The notes beneath the pieces are model-generated. The model was not told the DNA's origin. It worked only from the letters and a program-made list of their open reading frames with translations, and did not search any database. The position numbers and the translations under genes are program-made. A DNA stretch of 64,000 bases from Bacteroidaceae bacterium. Lineage in GTDB: Bacteria > Bacteroidota > Bacteroidia > Bacteroidales > Barnesiellaceae_A. The stretch covers positions 1 to 64,000 of the forward strand of contig JAFXAB010000014.1 of assembly GCA_017522135.1 (NCBI GenBank), given 5' to 3'. Shown one piece after another: positions 26,092-34,870 of the stretch; within the stretch, counting starts at the first letter, position 1, and each line of letters begins with the position of its first letter.

Positions 26092-26289
26092 GAAGTAAAC
26101 TTGTTTTTCTTCACTCTCCTTTCACTATATTTGTAGAATATAGGATGCGGTTCGGCAGAAAAAACAAGTAAACTTGTTTTTCTTCACTCTCCTTTCACTA
26201 TATTTGTAGAATATAGGATGCGGTTCGGCAGAAAAAACAAGTAAACTTGTTTTTCTTCGCTCACCTTTCACTATATTTGTAAAATATAA
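26092..26289 (+). repeat. Tandem promoter-hairpin array 2 (73 bp units)
   Basis: TATATTTG boxes at 26126-26133, 26199-26206 and 26272-26279 are 73 bp apart, preceded by a partial unit from 26092. Each box lies in a dyad TATATT...AATATA. Each full unit contains the hairpin AACAAG-TAAA-CTTGTT running into a T-run. The layout is that of array 1, with both stems changed by paired substitutions. The last box leads into dapA. Confidence 0.85.
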
Positions 26290-26309
26290 AAAACTTAAAC
26301 ACGACCTCT

Positions 26310-27203
26310 ATGTCTCCAATCAACCTCAGCGGTATGGGAGTAGCCCTGATTACTCCGTTTAAAGAAGATGAGAGTATTGATTTCGATGCCCTTGCTCGTT
26401 TGTTGGAATACCAGATCCAAAATGGTACCGACTATCTCGTTGTGCTGGGAACAACGGGCGAAACGCCCTCACTTACCGAAGAGGAAAAAAGACAAATACA
26501 ACGTTTTGTTGTAGAGCGCACTCGCGGACGCATCCCCTTGGTGTTGGGTATAGGTAGTAACAATACACGCAACGTTGTCGAGCATCTATATAGCGACGAT
26601 TTGAGCGGATATGACGCCATACTGTCTGTTGTACCCTATTACAACAAGCCATCTCAAGAGGGCATATACCAGCACTATGCAGCTATAGCACAAGCCTCGC
26701 CACTACCCATCATTCTCTATAACGTTCCGGGACGCACCGGCGTAAACATGACTGCCGAGACGACTTTGCGATTGGCTCGCGACTTCAACAACATCATTGC
26801 CATCAAAGAGGCCTCGGGCAATATTACCCAAATGGACGATATTATCAAGAACAAGCCTCACGATTTTATGGTTATATCGGGCGATGATGGCGTGACGTTC
26901 CCTCTTATCACATTGGGTGCTGTAGGTGTCATTTCGGTCATTGGTAATGCCTTCCCCAAGGAGTTTAGTCGCATGGTGCGACTGGCCCTCAACGGCAATT
27001 ACAATCAGGCTCTCACTATTCACCATCGATTTACCGAGCTCTTCAGCCTCCTATTTGTCGATGGCAATCCGGCCGGTGTTAAATGTCTGCTCAATCTCAT
27101 GGGTATGATTGAAAACAAGTTGCGCCTACCTCTTGTCCCTACACGCATTACCACCTACGAGAAAATACAAGATGTTCTTGAAAAACTACGCAATATCGTG
27201 TAG
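26310..27203 (+). CDS. dapA: 4-hydroxy-tetrahydrodipicolinate synthase
   Basis: Condenses pyruvate with aspartate semialdehyde, the first committed step to diaminopimelate and lysine. The 297-residue TIM barrel is full length. The Schiff-base lysine is Lys166 in AIKEASGN, the proton-relay Tyr137 is in LYNVPGRTG with Arg142 for substrate carboxylate binding, and GTTGE is at 47-51. It uses the product of asd. The upstream region is repeat array 2, whose last TATATTTG box is 30 bp from the ATG; no lysine riboswitch is present. Confidence 0.97.
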   Translation: MSPINLSGMGVALITPFKEDESIDFDALARLLEYQIQNGTDYLVVLGTTGETPSLTEEEKRQIQRFVVERTRGRIPLVLGIGSNNTRNVVEHLYSDDLSGYDAILSVVPYYNKPSQEGIYQHYAAIAQASPLPIILYNVPGRTGVNMTAETTLRLARDFNNIIAIKEASGNITQMDDIIKNKPHDFMVISGDDGVTFPLITLGAVGVISVIGNAFPKEFSRMVRLALNGNYNQALTIHHRFTELFSLLFVDGNPAGVKCLLNLMGMIENKLRLPLVPTRITTYEKIQDVLEKLRNIV

Positions 27204-27349
27204 CCGATAGAGGCAAAATGCGGCTTGATAGAACATGTATACAGACAAATCACATAGTCGACTGATTATCGGCATTTTACAACCAACACAAAATCACATT
27301 TGATAGATTATAAAGAGAGCATAATCGTTATACTTCCATAGCTCTATAC

Positions 27350-27357
27350 TACATTTG
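27350..27357 (+). promoter_or_regulatory. Promoter -7 box for the 27385 HTH gene
   Basis: TACATTTG, 27 bp upstream of the ATG. Confidence 0.5.
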
Positions 27358-27384
27358 TAACAAACACACAACTCAAAAAAACAA

Positions 27385-27957
27385 ATGATTATGGATGCTA
27401 AAAGATTTATTGAATGGTTGCGTTCAAGCAACATTATCCGTCTTCGCCTTTTCAATCTCAAACTATGGGGTAACTTGCGCTATGGCCTATATCGCGAATA
27501 TACATTCGACGACATGCTGTCGCTTGTTAAAGACTTCAAGCAACTCTCTACACCATCCCCGGCCAACATCCCCCAAGAAAATGAGCAGCTGTTTAAATCC
27601 GGCAGCAACTTTGCCATTCTTACACGCCTGTGCGAGCAATACTTCGTATATGAGGGTAGCGACAAATTACAGAAAAAAATCATCGGAGAAGTAGAAGAGA
27701 TTATCGAGGAGCTACGCAATGACGATGCTGCACAAGCCGAGTTTGAGAGTGTTCTCAACCTGCAACACGACAATGTGATGCAACGCTTCCGAGCCGAACA
27801 CCCCACACTCAAAGATAAAGACTACCGCCTATACGCATACCTCGTAGCAGGACTATCGGCTACAACCATTGCCGTACTGCTGGGCAAAGAAAAGTCGGTA
27901 GTGTACAACCGCATATCGCGACTAAAGAAAGCTGTTAAGGAAGAGTTCCGCATCTGA
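27385..27957 (+). CDS. Small LuxR-type helix-turn-helix protein
   Basis: 190 residues. The C-terminal 50 residues (LKDKDYRLYAYLVAGLSATT then LGKEKSVVYNRISRLKKAV) form a GerE/LuxR-like HTH of the kind usually found at the end of large Bacteroidota TPR or sensor proteins. In this protein the N-terminal 130 residues are helical and charged, with no signal peptide, TPR or membrane segment. It may be a free-standing relative that has lost its sensor, or a subunit that binds one. Monocistronic, with its own promoter and a strong shared terminator. Targets unknown. Confidence 0.65.
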   Translation: MIMDAKRFIEWLRSSNIIRLRLFNLKLWGNLRYGLYREYTFDDMLSLVKDFKQLSTPSPANIPQENEQLFKSGSNFAILTRLCEQYFVYEGSDKLQKKIIGEVEEIIEELRNDDAAQAEFESVLNLQHDNVMQRFRAEHPTLKDKDYRLYAYLVAGLSATTIAVLLGKEKSVVYNRISRLKKAVKEEFRI

Positions 27958-27983
27958 AACTTCCTACAACCAGCATAAGATAA

Positions 27984-28029
27984 ACCAAGGGGCTGATGCC
28001 AAAATTTAATTTCGACTCAGCCCCTTGGT
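27984..28029. terminator. Bidirectional terminator between 27385 and 28048 genes
   Basis: A perfect 13 bp stem (27984-27996 with 28017-28029; core CCAAGGGGCTGA) and a 20-base AT-rich loop between convergent genes. Confidence 0.8.
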
Positions 28030-28047
28030 ATGTTTTATACTATCGGC

Positions 28048-29916
28048 CTACAAGAAACGTTTTGTAGCTCGCTGTGAGCCATCCGACAGTTTTTCGAGAA
28101 CAATATACACACCACGCTCGGGAGCTGCTACGATGCGACCTTGCAAGTCGTAGTAGGTTGTAGCTACTACCGATGCCGATGTATTGATGTCAGTCACTGC
28201 CGAGCGTTTGCCCACATGAGCCTTGGCAGCATTTACTATAGCTCCGGTGCGCGCATCCAATAGCAATGCTACTACTTCCAACTGCTCCTTGTCTTGCACC
28301 AAGTTGTCGCCAAACTTGCCCACAGCATCCGACAATTGGAATTGATATGACGTTTCGCTCCACTCAAAGGCGGCAAGCGAAGAGGGTACTGAGCCGGCTA
28401 TACCGAAGGGGTCTTTCGAGATTATAACGACATCGTCATATACAAATCCCTCGATAGGATTACCCTTTTCGGCAAGAGGACGCAACAAGGGGTGCAAATC
28501 GTCAGCTTCATGTTTAGCCAATCCATTAACCTGCGACCACAGTACGCCTTCGCCCGACATTCCATTACCTATCAGTATAAAAGACACTCTATAATCGGCA
28601 TCATTGATAGCCGATGTAAATGCCACAACAGCCTTGGCATCGATAGCCGTACGCTCCTCATCGACCCATTGCGATGATACATCAATAGCAGCTATAGCAG
28701 GCACTTCAAAGGCCGACACAACCAACGGCTCAATAGCAAAGTCATCATTTTGCGACTTATCTGCGCCATAATAGGGGTCAATCAAATCGCCTCGGTTGAG
28801 ATAGGCCGACGGAAAATGCGGAAAATCAACAGGAAATTCGTCCATAACCATCATAGGGTCATTGCCGGCATGATAAGCCAAACCTATAAAATTGCGAGAA
28901 TACAAGCGGGTGAGCTCTTTCATCGCAACAGCTCCGCGCGGACAAGCACTGCACCACACGCCGGTACCCTCTTCAAGCACAACTCTATGCACAGGTACAA
29001 GTTCTTTCACCTCAAAGGGCAATGTTATCGATGCCACTGTCGAAGCATTGGCTTTATCATTCACCTTGTCGATTGATACAGTAAGAGTCTTGCTGCCCAA
29101 TGTAGTCATTGCAGGGAAGGTAAGTTCTGCCACATAACATTCCTCCATATCCGGCTCGATAGGCTCGGCAAATTCGATGCGATTGCCTCCCTTGATACCC
29201 TCTACATCATACGAATACTCAATCGAAGTAACACTGTTATCACCCACATTGTACAACTTGAAGGGTAACACTGTCGGCTGGTCTATCTGAGCATAGGGAT
29301 AGTCTGTTGCATATCCGCCTATAGCTACCTCTTCGGCTCCATACTCACCTTCTACAGTTACATAGATAGGCAATACACCCTTGAGCTCGTCCTCATAGCT
29401 TTTCCATTTTATCACAGTCATCGAGGTGTGAATATAGAAACCTTCGGGATGACGTGTTTGGCTATAAGCTATAGGATCTTTCACCTCGCTATTGTAATTG
29501 ACATTGGTAAACGAATATCCAACATACACAGGAGCCGATGTCAGTGTATAAGGCTCATCAAGCGTAGCACTGATCCAACCGTCTTCACTCAAGGTAGCTT
29601 CTTGTGTGAGGATATTGGGTGCGTTCACCTTCTTGTTATTCTCATTTTTTTCAAGAAGCAACTCGGTCGATAACCACACCTTGCAATCTACTATCTCCTG
29701 TTCGGGAGAATTTACCATGGCACGTATAGCGGTAATGCGTTTACCCGCCAAAGCTCCATTTTCAAACTTCATTGCCAAGTCGTATGTCTCACTACGACGC
29801 GTACCATAATATACAATACGGTCTTCACCTACATAAGTATACTCCTTGGCACTATCGGCCATAAGAGGTATAAATTGAAATACTGCTACTAACGCAGCCA
29901 ATATAGATTTTCTCAT
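28048..29916 (-). CDS. T9SS-exported Omp28-like protein (CSAC motif)
   Basis: 622 residues from ATG 29916, which gives a clean signal peptide (core ILAALVAVFQFIPLM); a TTG upstream is rejected. Residues 20-290 are two beta-rich domains. An Omp28-like thioredoxin-fold domain follows, beginning VVLEEGTGVWCSACPRGAVA with Cys322 and Cys325 in a CxxC pair, and continuing through LAYHAGNDPMM. The C-terminus is a type IX sorting domain (YYDLQGRIV, ERGVYIVLEK). It is a paralogue of the genes at 29984 and 53468. It may act as a surface thiol oxidoreductase or adhesin; neither is proven for the family. Last gene of a minus-strand run below the B12 operon. Confidence 0.8.
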   Translation of the reverse strand: MRKSILAALVAVFQFIPLMADSAKEYTYVGEDRIVYYGTRRSETYDLAMKFENGALAGKRITAIRAMVNSPEQEIVDCKVWLSTELLLEKNENNKKVNAPNILTQEATLSEDGWISATLDEPYTLTSAPVYVGYSFTNVNYNSEVKDPIAYSQTRHPEGFYIHTSMTVIKWKSYEDELKGVLPIYVTVEGEYGAEEVAIGGYATDYPYAQIDQPTVLPFKLYNVGDNSVTSIEYSYDVEGIKGGNRIEFAEPIEPDMEECYVAELTFPAMTTLGSKTLTVSIDKVNDKANASTVASITLPFEVKELVPVHRVVLEEGTGVWCSACPRGAVAMKELTRLYSRNFIGLAYHAGNDPMMVMDEFPVDFPHFPSAYLNRGDLIDPYYGADKSQNDDFAIEPLVVSAFEVPAIAAIDVSSQWVDEERTAIDAKAVVAFTSAINDADYRVSFILIGNGMSGEGVLWSQVNGLAKHEADDLHPLLRPLAEKGNPIEGFVYDDVVIISKDPFGIAGSVPSSLAAFEWSETSYQFQLSDAVGKFGDNLVQDKEQLEVVALLLDARTGAIVNAAKAHVGKRSAVTDINTSASVVATTYYDLQGRIVAAPERGVYIVLEKLSDGSQRATKRFL

Positions 29917-29936
29917 AAATGCAGAAAAATAAATGA

Positions 29937-29971
29937 GAGGCTGTGACAAACCTTATTCTTGACACAGCCTC
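29937..29971 (-). terminator. Terminator between the two Omp28-like genes
   Basis: A 9 bp stem GAGGCTGTG/CACAGCCTC (29937-29945 with 29963-29971), 13 bp past the stop of the upstream gene and 21 bp before the next start. It is a variant of the 7166-7205 hairpin. Confidence 0.6.
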
Positions 29972-29983
29972 ATAGACAGTAAA

Positions 29984-31759
29984 TTACTTACGAATAATTC
30001 TCTTTACAGCGGCAGATGAGCCATCGGCATATATTTGCTTGCAGATATACAATCCATCCTCAGGCTCGATAACACGCTGTCCGGTAAGTGTATAATATTC
30101 GGTCGACACAACCTCTTTATCTGTCACAACCGATGCAACTGATGCCAAGTTCGATAGGCTCAAGCTGTTGGCATTGCACACCTGATGCTTTTTGTAACCG
30201 GTACCATTCTCGCTTACAAAGGCAACAGCATGCATATCTTCCAACACATAATCTTCTTCGAGCGTAAATGTACACTCATAACTATACTGCTCGTTCTCGA
30301 ATGTCAAGGGTTCACCCCAGTGATTGTCGCTCTGTATATACTTGCACACGTGATTGTGCTTATAGTCCTTACCGCCGTTAGCTTGACCTTGGGCTGCAAT
30401 ATTATCTTGAGTCACCCACACGGTAATAGAGGGATTTTGAGCGATACTATCAAGACACTTTTCGCCCGATACAGCTACGGTAAGTTCGCGTGTCTCGGGA
30501 TTCCAGCTCTTGACGGCAATATCAACCGACACGAAAGCAGGTGCAGCCAACCGTTCGTTCCACCAGTCGATAAACATTTCTTTTTGCTCGGGAAAGAAAA
30601 CAATTTCGTCAGGCTCTCTTTGAGCGCGGTCGGCTGCCAAACCGGGAGCAAAAGTACCACCACCAAACAGGCTGAGATAGGTTGTAGCCCAAGCATTAGT
30701 CAAAAAGTCGGTCTTATAACCCGAGTGATGACACACCATGATTACATCCTTATACTCGGGCAACTCCAACGATTCATTAATCATGGCTGTCACCTCGGGA
30801 CAGTTGCCACATGACTCGGTAGTAAACTCCTCACTGAGCACTCGACGGGGATAATCGTGAGTTGCCACAATAACATTACCCATTTGGGTATTATTTGCCA
30901 TATCGACATCAGCTTGTCGGTCGTTGGGTGTTATCGTTACCTCAACATCGGCTATACCGGCTTGGGCAATAGTAGGATTAATGGTGACAGCAAATGTTTT
31001 CATTGCACCCGGCAATACATCAAACGCCATACGTTGTGTTATAGGCTCTTCATTACCCATTTTTACGGCAATATCGGCCGACAACAGGTTATTAAGACCA
31101 AAGTTGTGTATATACAATTTAGATGTATACTCACCTCTGCTCATTACATAGTGCTCCGGAAAATCGACACGCGAAAGTTGAACATTTACATTGGGGAGAT
31201 TATCGCCCTCAACAACAGCCTCTATACATGCACTGCCTTTGTAGCTAAAGTCATACCACTTGCCATCGGCACGTTTCAAATAAAAAGCTCCGGGTATAGG
31301 AGTAGTACTTGCAGCAAGTCCTCTTGCATTGCCCGATACATACTTGTATCCAAAACCAATATAGAGATCGCCCTCAAAGTCGGCCGGTATCTCCCACGGA
31401 GTGTCAAAAGTAAGTTTGTTTATTCCTTTCTTTAAGTTGTTGAGTTGTGTGGGAACAAGCTCATGCTCGGCAAGATTTTCACCCTCCAAGTCGGTACGCA
31501 ACCAAGCATGAACGGTTTCAATATCGGCAATAGATGTACAAGAACCATTTACACCTGTAATCTTGGCTCCGGCCATGGCCTTAATAGTAGAGCCGGGTAT
31601 CTTTATGGCCATGTCTATCCACATATTATCACCGGTACCGATACCCATAGGCGCACCTGTATAGTTTTTACCTTCGGTATAACTCAAATATATTTTCTCG
31701 GCATTCACCATTCCTGCACACAGCAGTGCTACAACAACCGACAATAAAATCTTTTTCAT
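29984..31759 (-). CDS. T9SS-exported Omp28-like protein (CGNC motif)
   Basis: 591 residues from ATG 31759; a TTG 9 bp upstream is rejected. The signal peptide ends near MVNAEK. The first 300 residues are beta-rich (jelly-roll followed by an Ig-like domain with YVMSRGEYTSKLYIHNFG). The Omp28-like thioredoxin-fold domain starts RVLSEEFTTESCGNCPEVTA with Cys317 and Cys320, followed by VCHHSGYKTDFLTN. The C-terminus carries a type IX sorting domain (YYTLTGQRVIEPEDGLYI). It is closer in sequence to the 53468 protein (EEFTTEQCPNCPGG, CHHSGYYTDWLT) than to its neighbour at 28048. Expected on or outside the outer membrane. Confidence 0.82.
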   Translation of the reverse strand: MKKILLSVVVALLCAGMVNAEKIYLSYTEGKNYTGAPMGIGTGDNMWIDMAIKIPGSTIKAMAGAKITGVNGSCTSIADIETVHAWLRTDLEGENLAEHELVPTQLNNLKKGINKLTFDTPWEIPADFEGDLYIGFGYKYVSGNARGLAASTTPIPGAFYLKRADGKWYDFSYKGSACIEAVVEGDNLPNVNVQLSRVDFPEHYVMSRGEYTSKLYIHNFGLNNLLSADIAVKMGNEEPITQRMAFDVLPGAMKTFAVTINPTIAQAGIADVEVTITPNDRQADVDMANNTQMGNVIVATHDYPRRVLSEEFTTESCGNCPEVTAMINESLELPEYKDVIMVCHHSGYKTDFLTNAWATTYLSLFGGGTFAPGLAADRAQREPDEIVFFPEQKEMFIDWWNERLAAPAFVSVDIAVKSWNPETRELTVAVSGEKCLDSIAQNPSITVWVTQDNIAAQGQANGGKDYKHNHVCKYIQSDNHWGEPLTFENEQYSYECTFTLEEDYVLEDMHAVAFVSENGTGYKKHQVCNANSLSLSNLASVASVVTDKEVVSTEYYTLTGQRVIEPEDGLYICKQIYADGSSAAVKRIIRK

Positions 31760-31779
31760 GATTTTCAATAATATTTAGA

Positions 31780-31809
31780 AGAGAGTCACACAATACGGTG
31801 CGACTCTCT
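31780..31809 (-). terminator. Hairpin between 31829 and 29984 genes
   Basis: A 12 bp stem with one mismatch (31780-31791 with 31798-31809) and a 6-base loop, just after the stop of the 31829 gene. Confidence 0.6.
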
Positions 31810-31828
31810 TTTATTAATAACTGACTTA

Positions 31829-33484
31829 TTATTTTCTACGAACAACAACCTTTTCGGTAATAACCTTACCACCTTCAAAGCTGATGCGTTTGATGTAGAT
31901 ACCGGCCTCGGGCTCTATAACCTTGCGACCCGACAAGTCGTAGAACTCGATAGCTTTCACCTCGGGATAATCGATGCGGTTGTTGGCTACCGATGAGAAT
32001 TCTTGTGTTATAACATTGGACTTCCTTACATCTCCCTCAAAGTTATAGACACCTTGTACGCCAAAGCTTTCATAACCATCGGCACGGAAGCAGACAATGT
32101 GACTTGTACCATCTACACGGAAGTCTTCTACTGCACCATCTTGGAAGTTGTAAGGTATCTCGGTCATAGCCTCGGGTACACCGGGATACTCTTCGGGAGT
32201 AAATGTGAAGGGCTCACCATCGAAGTACACAATATAAGTATAGTTTTCGGGGTTGAGAATTTCAAAATTAGTACCAAGCAAAGGCAAATCTACAATAAAA
32301 CCACCATAGCCAATTGCAGGCTCATATGCCAACCACTCGATAATTTCAGGATCGGAGGGTGTTGCAGGACCGGGAACATTGGGCATGAACATAGGACCTA
32401 CCCAAAAGTCGGAGTAATACAGACTTGTTGTACCGGCATTACAGAACCAAGCAACATCCATAGGGCATGAAATTGTTTTGGCAACAGCATCGTATGTTGC
32501 TTCACATGAAGGAAGGAGCTCTCCTTCAAAATCATATACATCGCCACGCTCTTCCGAGCTGATATAGTGCACTTTACTAAACACCAAGTACTCATAGGTA
32601 GCATCTGTTGCACCTATAAATTGATTGGCCTCAAAGGTTACTTTATCGCCATTGATTGTACCCACTACACAATTACCCGGGAATAGAGGAGATACACTGC
32701 CCAAATATACTTTATTACCTACAATAGCACACTTGATATTGTGTACACGAATACCATTTGAGTATATCATACCCCAATCTTGAGCCATGACTCTGTCGGG
32801 GAACTCGACAGGAACCTTTTCACCGGGATCTTTATAAATAACACGCTCAACAGCAGCTCCGGCAAAGATACCATCGCCCTCTTCATCGAGATAGATATAT
32901 GTAGCGACAAGAGCCTTATCGGGGTCATCAAACTCCATGATATAGCCATTGGTAGCTTCGTCATATACATAACGTACCACTTTTTCCTCTTCATTCTCTA
33001 CAGGCTCATAGAAAATCATACCATCGGGGTTGATAATCTTTTTTCCTACTACAATCTTTACACCAGCATTGGACGACTCGCGAGCATTGAGCAATTGAGG
33101 AAGTTTACATTCGATATACTTTTCATTGTCTTTCTCGATAAGCTCACCCTTGATATATGAACCTATCATGGTGCGAGGCAACGGATTTTTTATATAATAT
33201 TCATTGGTAGTTGTACTTGCCACGATATATGCACGACCTCCATCCTGTGTATCATAAAGTACATCATCAAGACCCACACGATCAAAGCCTTTACAACCCA
33301 ATTCATACTCATAGGTAATAGATTCTCCGGCAGCAACACATGGAGGCTCCCATATTACATCGCCTTCGGTATAGGCATTCACCTCTGTGGGTGCTTTCAA
33401 TAGATCGGCAAACGATGCATCTTGTGCATACATAGCAGTTGTCGCAAAAATTGCTACAACAAAAGCGTAGAAATAGTTTTTCAT
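31829..33484 (-). CDS. T9SS-exported protein of unknown function
   Basis: 551 residues. The signal peptide is MKNYFYAFVVAIFATTAMYA. The body is acidic and beta-rich, with repeated segments of the type YVYDEATNGYIMEFDDPDK and VYDFEGELLPSCEATYD, but no family is recognised. The last 75 residues are a type IX sorting domain (IEFYDLSGRKVIEPEAGIYI, ending KVVVRRK). It has its own TATATTTG box, 63 bp upstream of the start, and is the first of three T9SS cargo genes on this strand. Its position just below the B12 uptake operon may be coincidence. Confidence 0.72.
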   Translation of the reverse strand: MKNYFYAFVVAIFATTAMYAQDASFADLLKAPTEVNAYTEGDVIWEPPCVAAGESITYEYELGCKGFDRVGLDDVLYDTQDGGRAYIVASTTTNEYYIKNPLPRTMIGSYIKGELIEKDNEKYIECKLPQLLNARESSNAGVKIVVGKKIINPDGMIFYEPVENEEEKVVRYVYDEATNGYIMEFDDPDKALVATYIYLDEEGDGIFAGAAVERVIYKDPGEKVPVEFPDRVMAQDWGMIYSNGIRVHNIKCAIVGNKVYLGSVSPLFPGNCVVGTINGDKVTFEANQFIGATDATYEYLVFSKVHYISSEERGDVYDFEGELLPSCEATYDAVAKTISCPMDVAWFCNAGTTSLYYSDFWVGPMFMPNVPGPATPSDPEIIEWLAYEPAIGYGGFIVDLPLLGTNFEILNPENYTYIVYFDGEPFTFTPEEYPGVPEAMTEIPYNFQDGAVEDFRVDGTSHIVCFRADGYESFGVQGVYNFEGDVRKSNVITQEFSSVANNRIDYPEVKAIEFYDLSGRKVIEPEAGIYIKRISFEGGKVITEKVVVRRK

Positions 33485-33546
33485 AGGCTTATATTTTTAG
33501 AGATTAATATTATATTAAAACTTTTAATAATCTTTTAGTATGACTA

Positions 33547-33554
33547 CAAATATA
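33547..33554 (-). promoter_or_regulatory. Promoter -7 box for the 31829 gene
   Basis: TATATTTG on the minus strand; leader about 60 bases. It separates the T9SS genes from the B12 operon. Confidence 0.5.
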
Positions 33555-33658
33555 CCGAATTACTCTATAACATATATACTTTTCACAATAGGGGTATCCT
33601 TGTTTATGAAATTTTAACAAACAACACACCTATACACGGTATATTCCTTTTTCACCTT

Positions 33659-34870
33659 TCAATAGACCTCAATATGCAAATCTTCGGCTCTACATATCTC
33701 GGTAGACACCTCGCCTACTCGACCGCATTGCTGATTGACAGCGGTATACACCCGTACAAAATCGATACAGGGCAAATGTACCTTTCTTCCTGTACTATCC
33801 ACCGCCCAATCTATATCAAACCCATTCTGTACAACCGAGGCATTATTGGCATGATTATCGGCATAGCCCCACTCATAGGATGTAAACACATAGTACGCGC
33901 CATTGCCTTGCACATCCACTGCATTGTCGGGTAGACGTGTACCCTTGAATGTCAATGTGATATCGGAGAGCCATTGAGGGAAATAATCTTGCGTGTGAAA
34001 CGCATTGCGCTCGATGTATCCGGTAGTTCCTTGATTGTCGATCCATGCTATATAGGTCGTGTCGGTCACTCCACTATTGGGTCGCGGTGTGGGAACGTGG
34101 CCGGTGGGCGTGCGATAATAGGTTATTTCGTAATTATAGGTAGTGGTAGAATGGGCATGCTCACTACCGGCCAATTCATACCACTCATCATCGGGAATAC
34201 CATTACCATTGCTATCTATCGACACCATAACAATACCCGGCTCGGCACTTCCGCCCGAATTGGGATTACTTGCATTGGGGTTGGACGAAGCGTAGAATGC
34301 ATTGCCCAGAATCTTAAAGTCGAGCGAGTCTTGTACATTGACTACCGAGTGATCAAAACCGAATGTCACATAGCCACCAAAACCGCCCAGCGAAATCAAG
34401 TCATCTTGTGTACCACTGATACACTCCTCGACCTTGGCACGCATACTCTCCTCTGTATCACCATCTTCATAGCGTGGCATTTCGCCTACAAACTGTCCGG
34501 GCGCAGGACAATAATCATATACATGAGCTATATATCGACTGTAAGCAACATCCTCATCCCACACGGTTATCACCATATTATGTGTAAAAGGATTGTCATT
34601 GTCGATAATCCTAAATTTCAGGCGATACACTCCCGAACAAGCACTGACAAAGAGGTAGTCGCGAGTTGTTGCCACAATCGAGTCGTTGCCATTCATATCG
34701 GGCATACTCCACTCATATCGTTCACCGTCAAACTCGGGATGCAGTCGCAATGCTCGCATACGCACCACTGCATAGGTACTATCTAAGCCCGATGTCAACA
34801 TCGGTATCTCGGGCTCACAAGCTGTCAGTATCAGCAAGCATGTTACCAAGATATACTGAATTTTTTTCAT
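33659..34870 (-). CDS. Surface lipoprotein of the B12 locus (PKD-like)
   Basis: 403 residues. The lipobox LILTAC gives Cys18. The N-terminal 100 residues look like a PKD/Ig-like domain (YEWSMPDMNGN, then YLFVSACSGVYRLKFRI). The rest is a conserved cell-surface domain with an EF-hand-like calcium loop DSNGNGIPDDEWYELAGSE. It is the third gene of the riboswitch-controlled operon; its start overlaps the end of the BtuG-like gene by 4 bp (ATGA). Comparable surface lipoproteins sit beside btuB/btuG in Bacteroides B12 loci, so a role in capturing or handing over corrinoids is likely but inferred. Confidence 0.78.
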   Translation of the reverse strand: MKKIQYILVTCLLILTACEPEIPMLTSGLDSTYAVVRMRALRLHPEFDGERYEWSMPDMNGNDSIVATTRDYLFVSACSGVYRLKFRIIDNDNPFTHNMVITVWDEDVAYSRYIAHVYDYCPAPGQFVGEMPRYEDGDTEESMRAKVEECISGTQDDLISLGGFGGYVTFGFDHSVVNVQDSLDFKILGNAFYASSNPNASNPNSGGSAEPGIVMVSIDSNGNGIPDDEWYELAGSEHAHSTTTYNYEITYYRTPTGHVPTPRPNSGVTDTTYIAWIDNQGTTGYIERNAFHTQDYFPQWLSDITLTFKGTRLPDNAVDVQGNGAYYVFTSYEWGYADNHANNASVVQNGFDIDWAVDSTGRKVHLPCIDFVRVYTAVNQQCGRVGEVSTEICRAEDLHIEVY

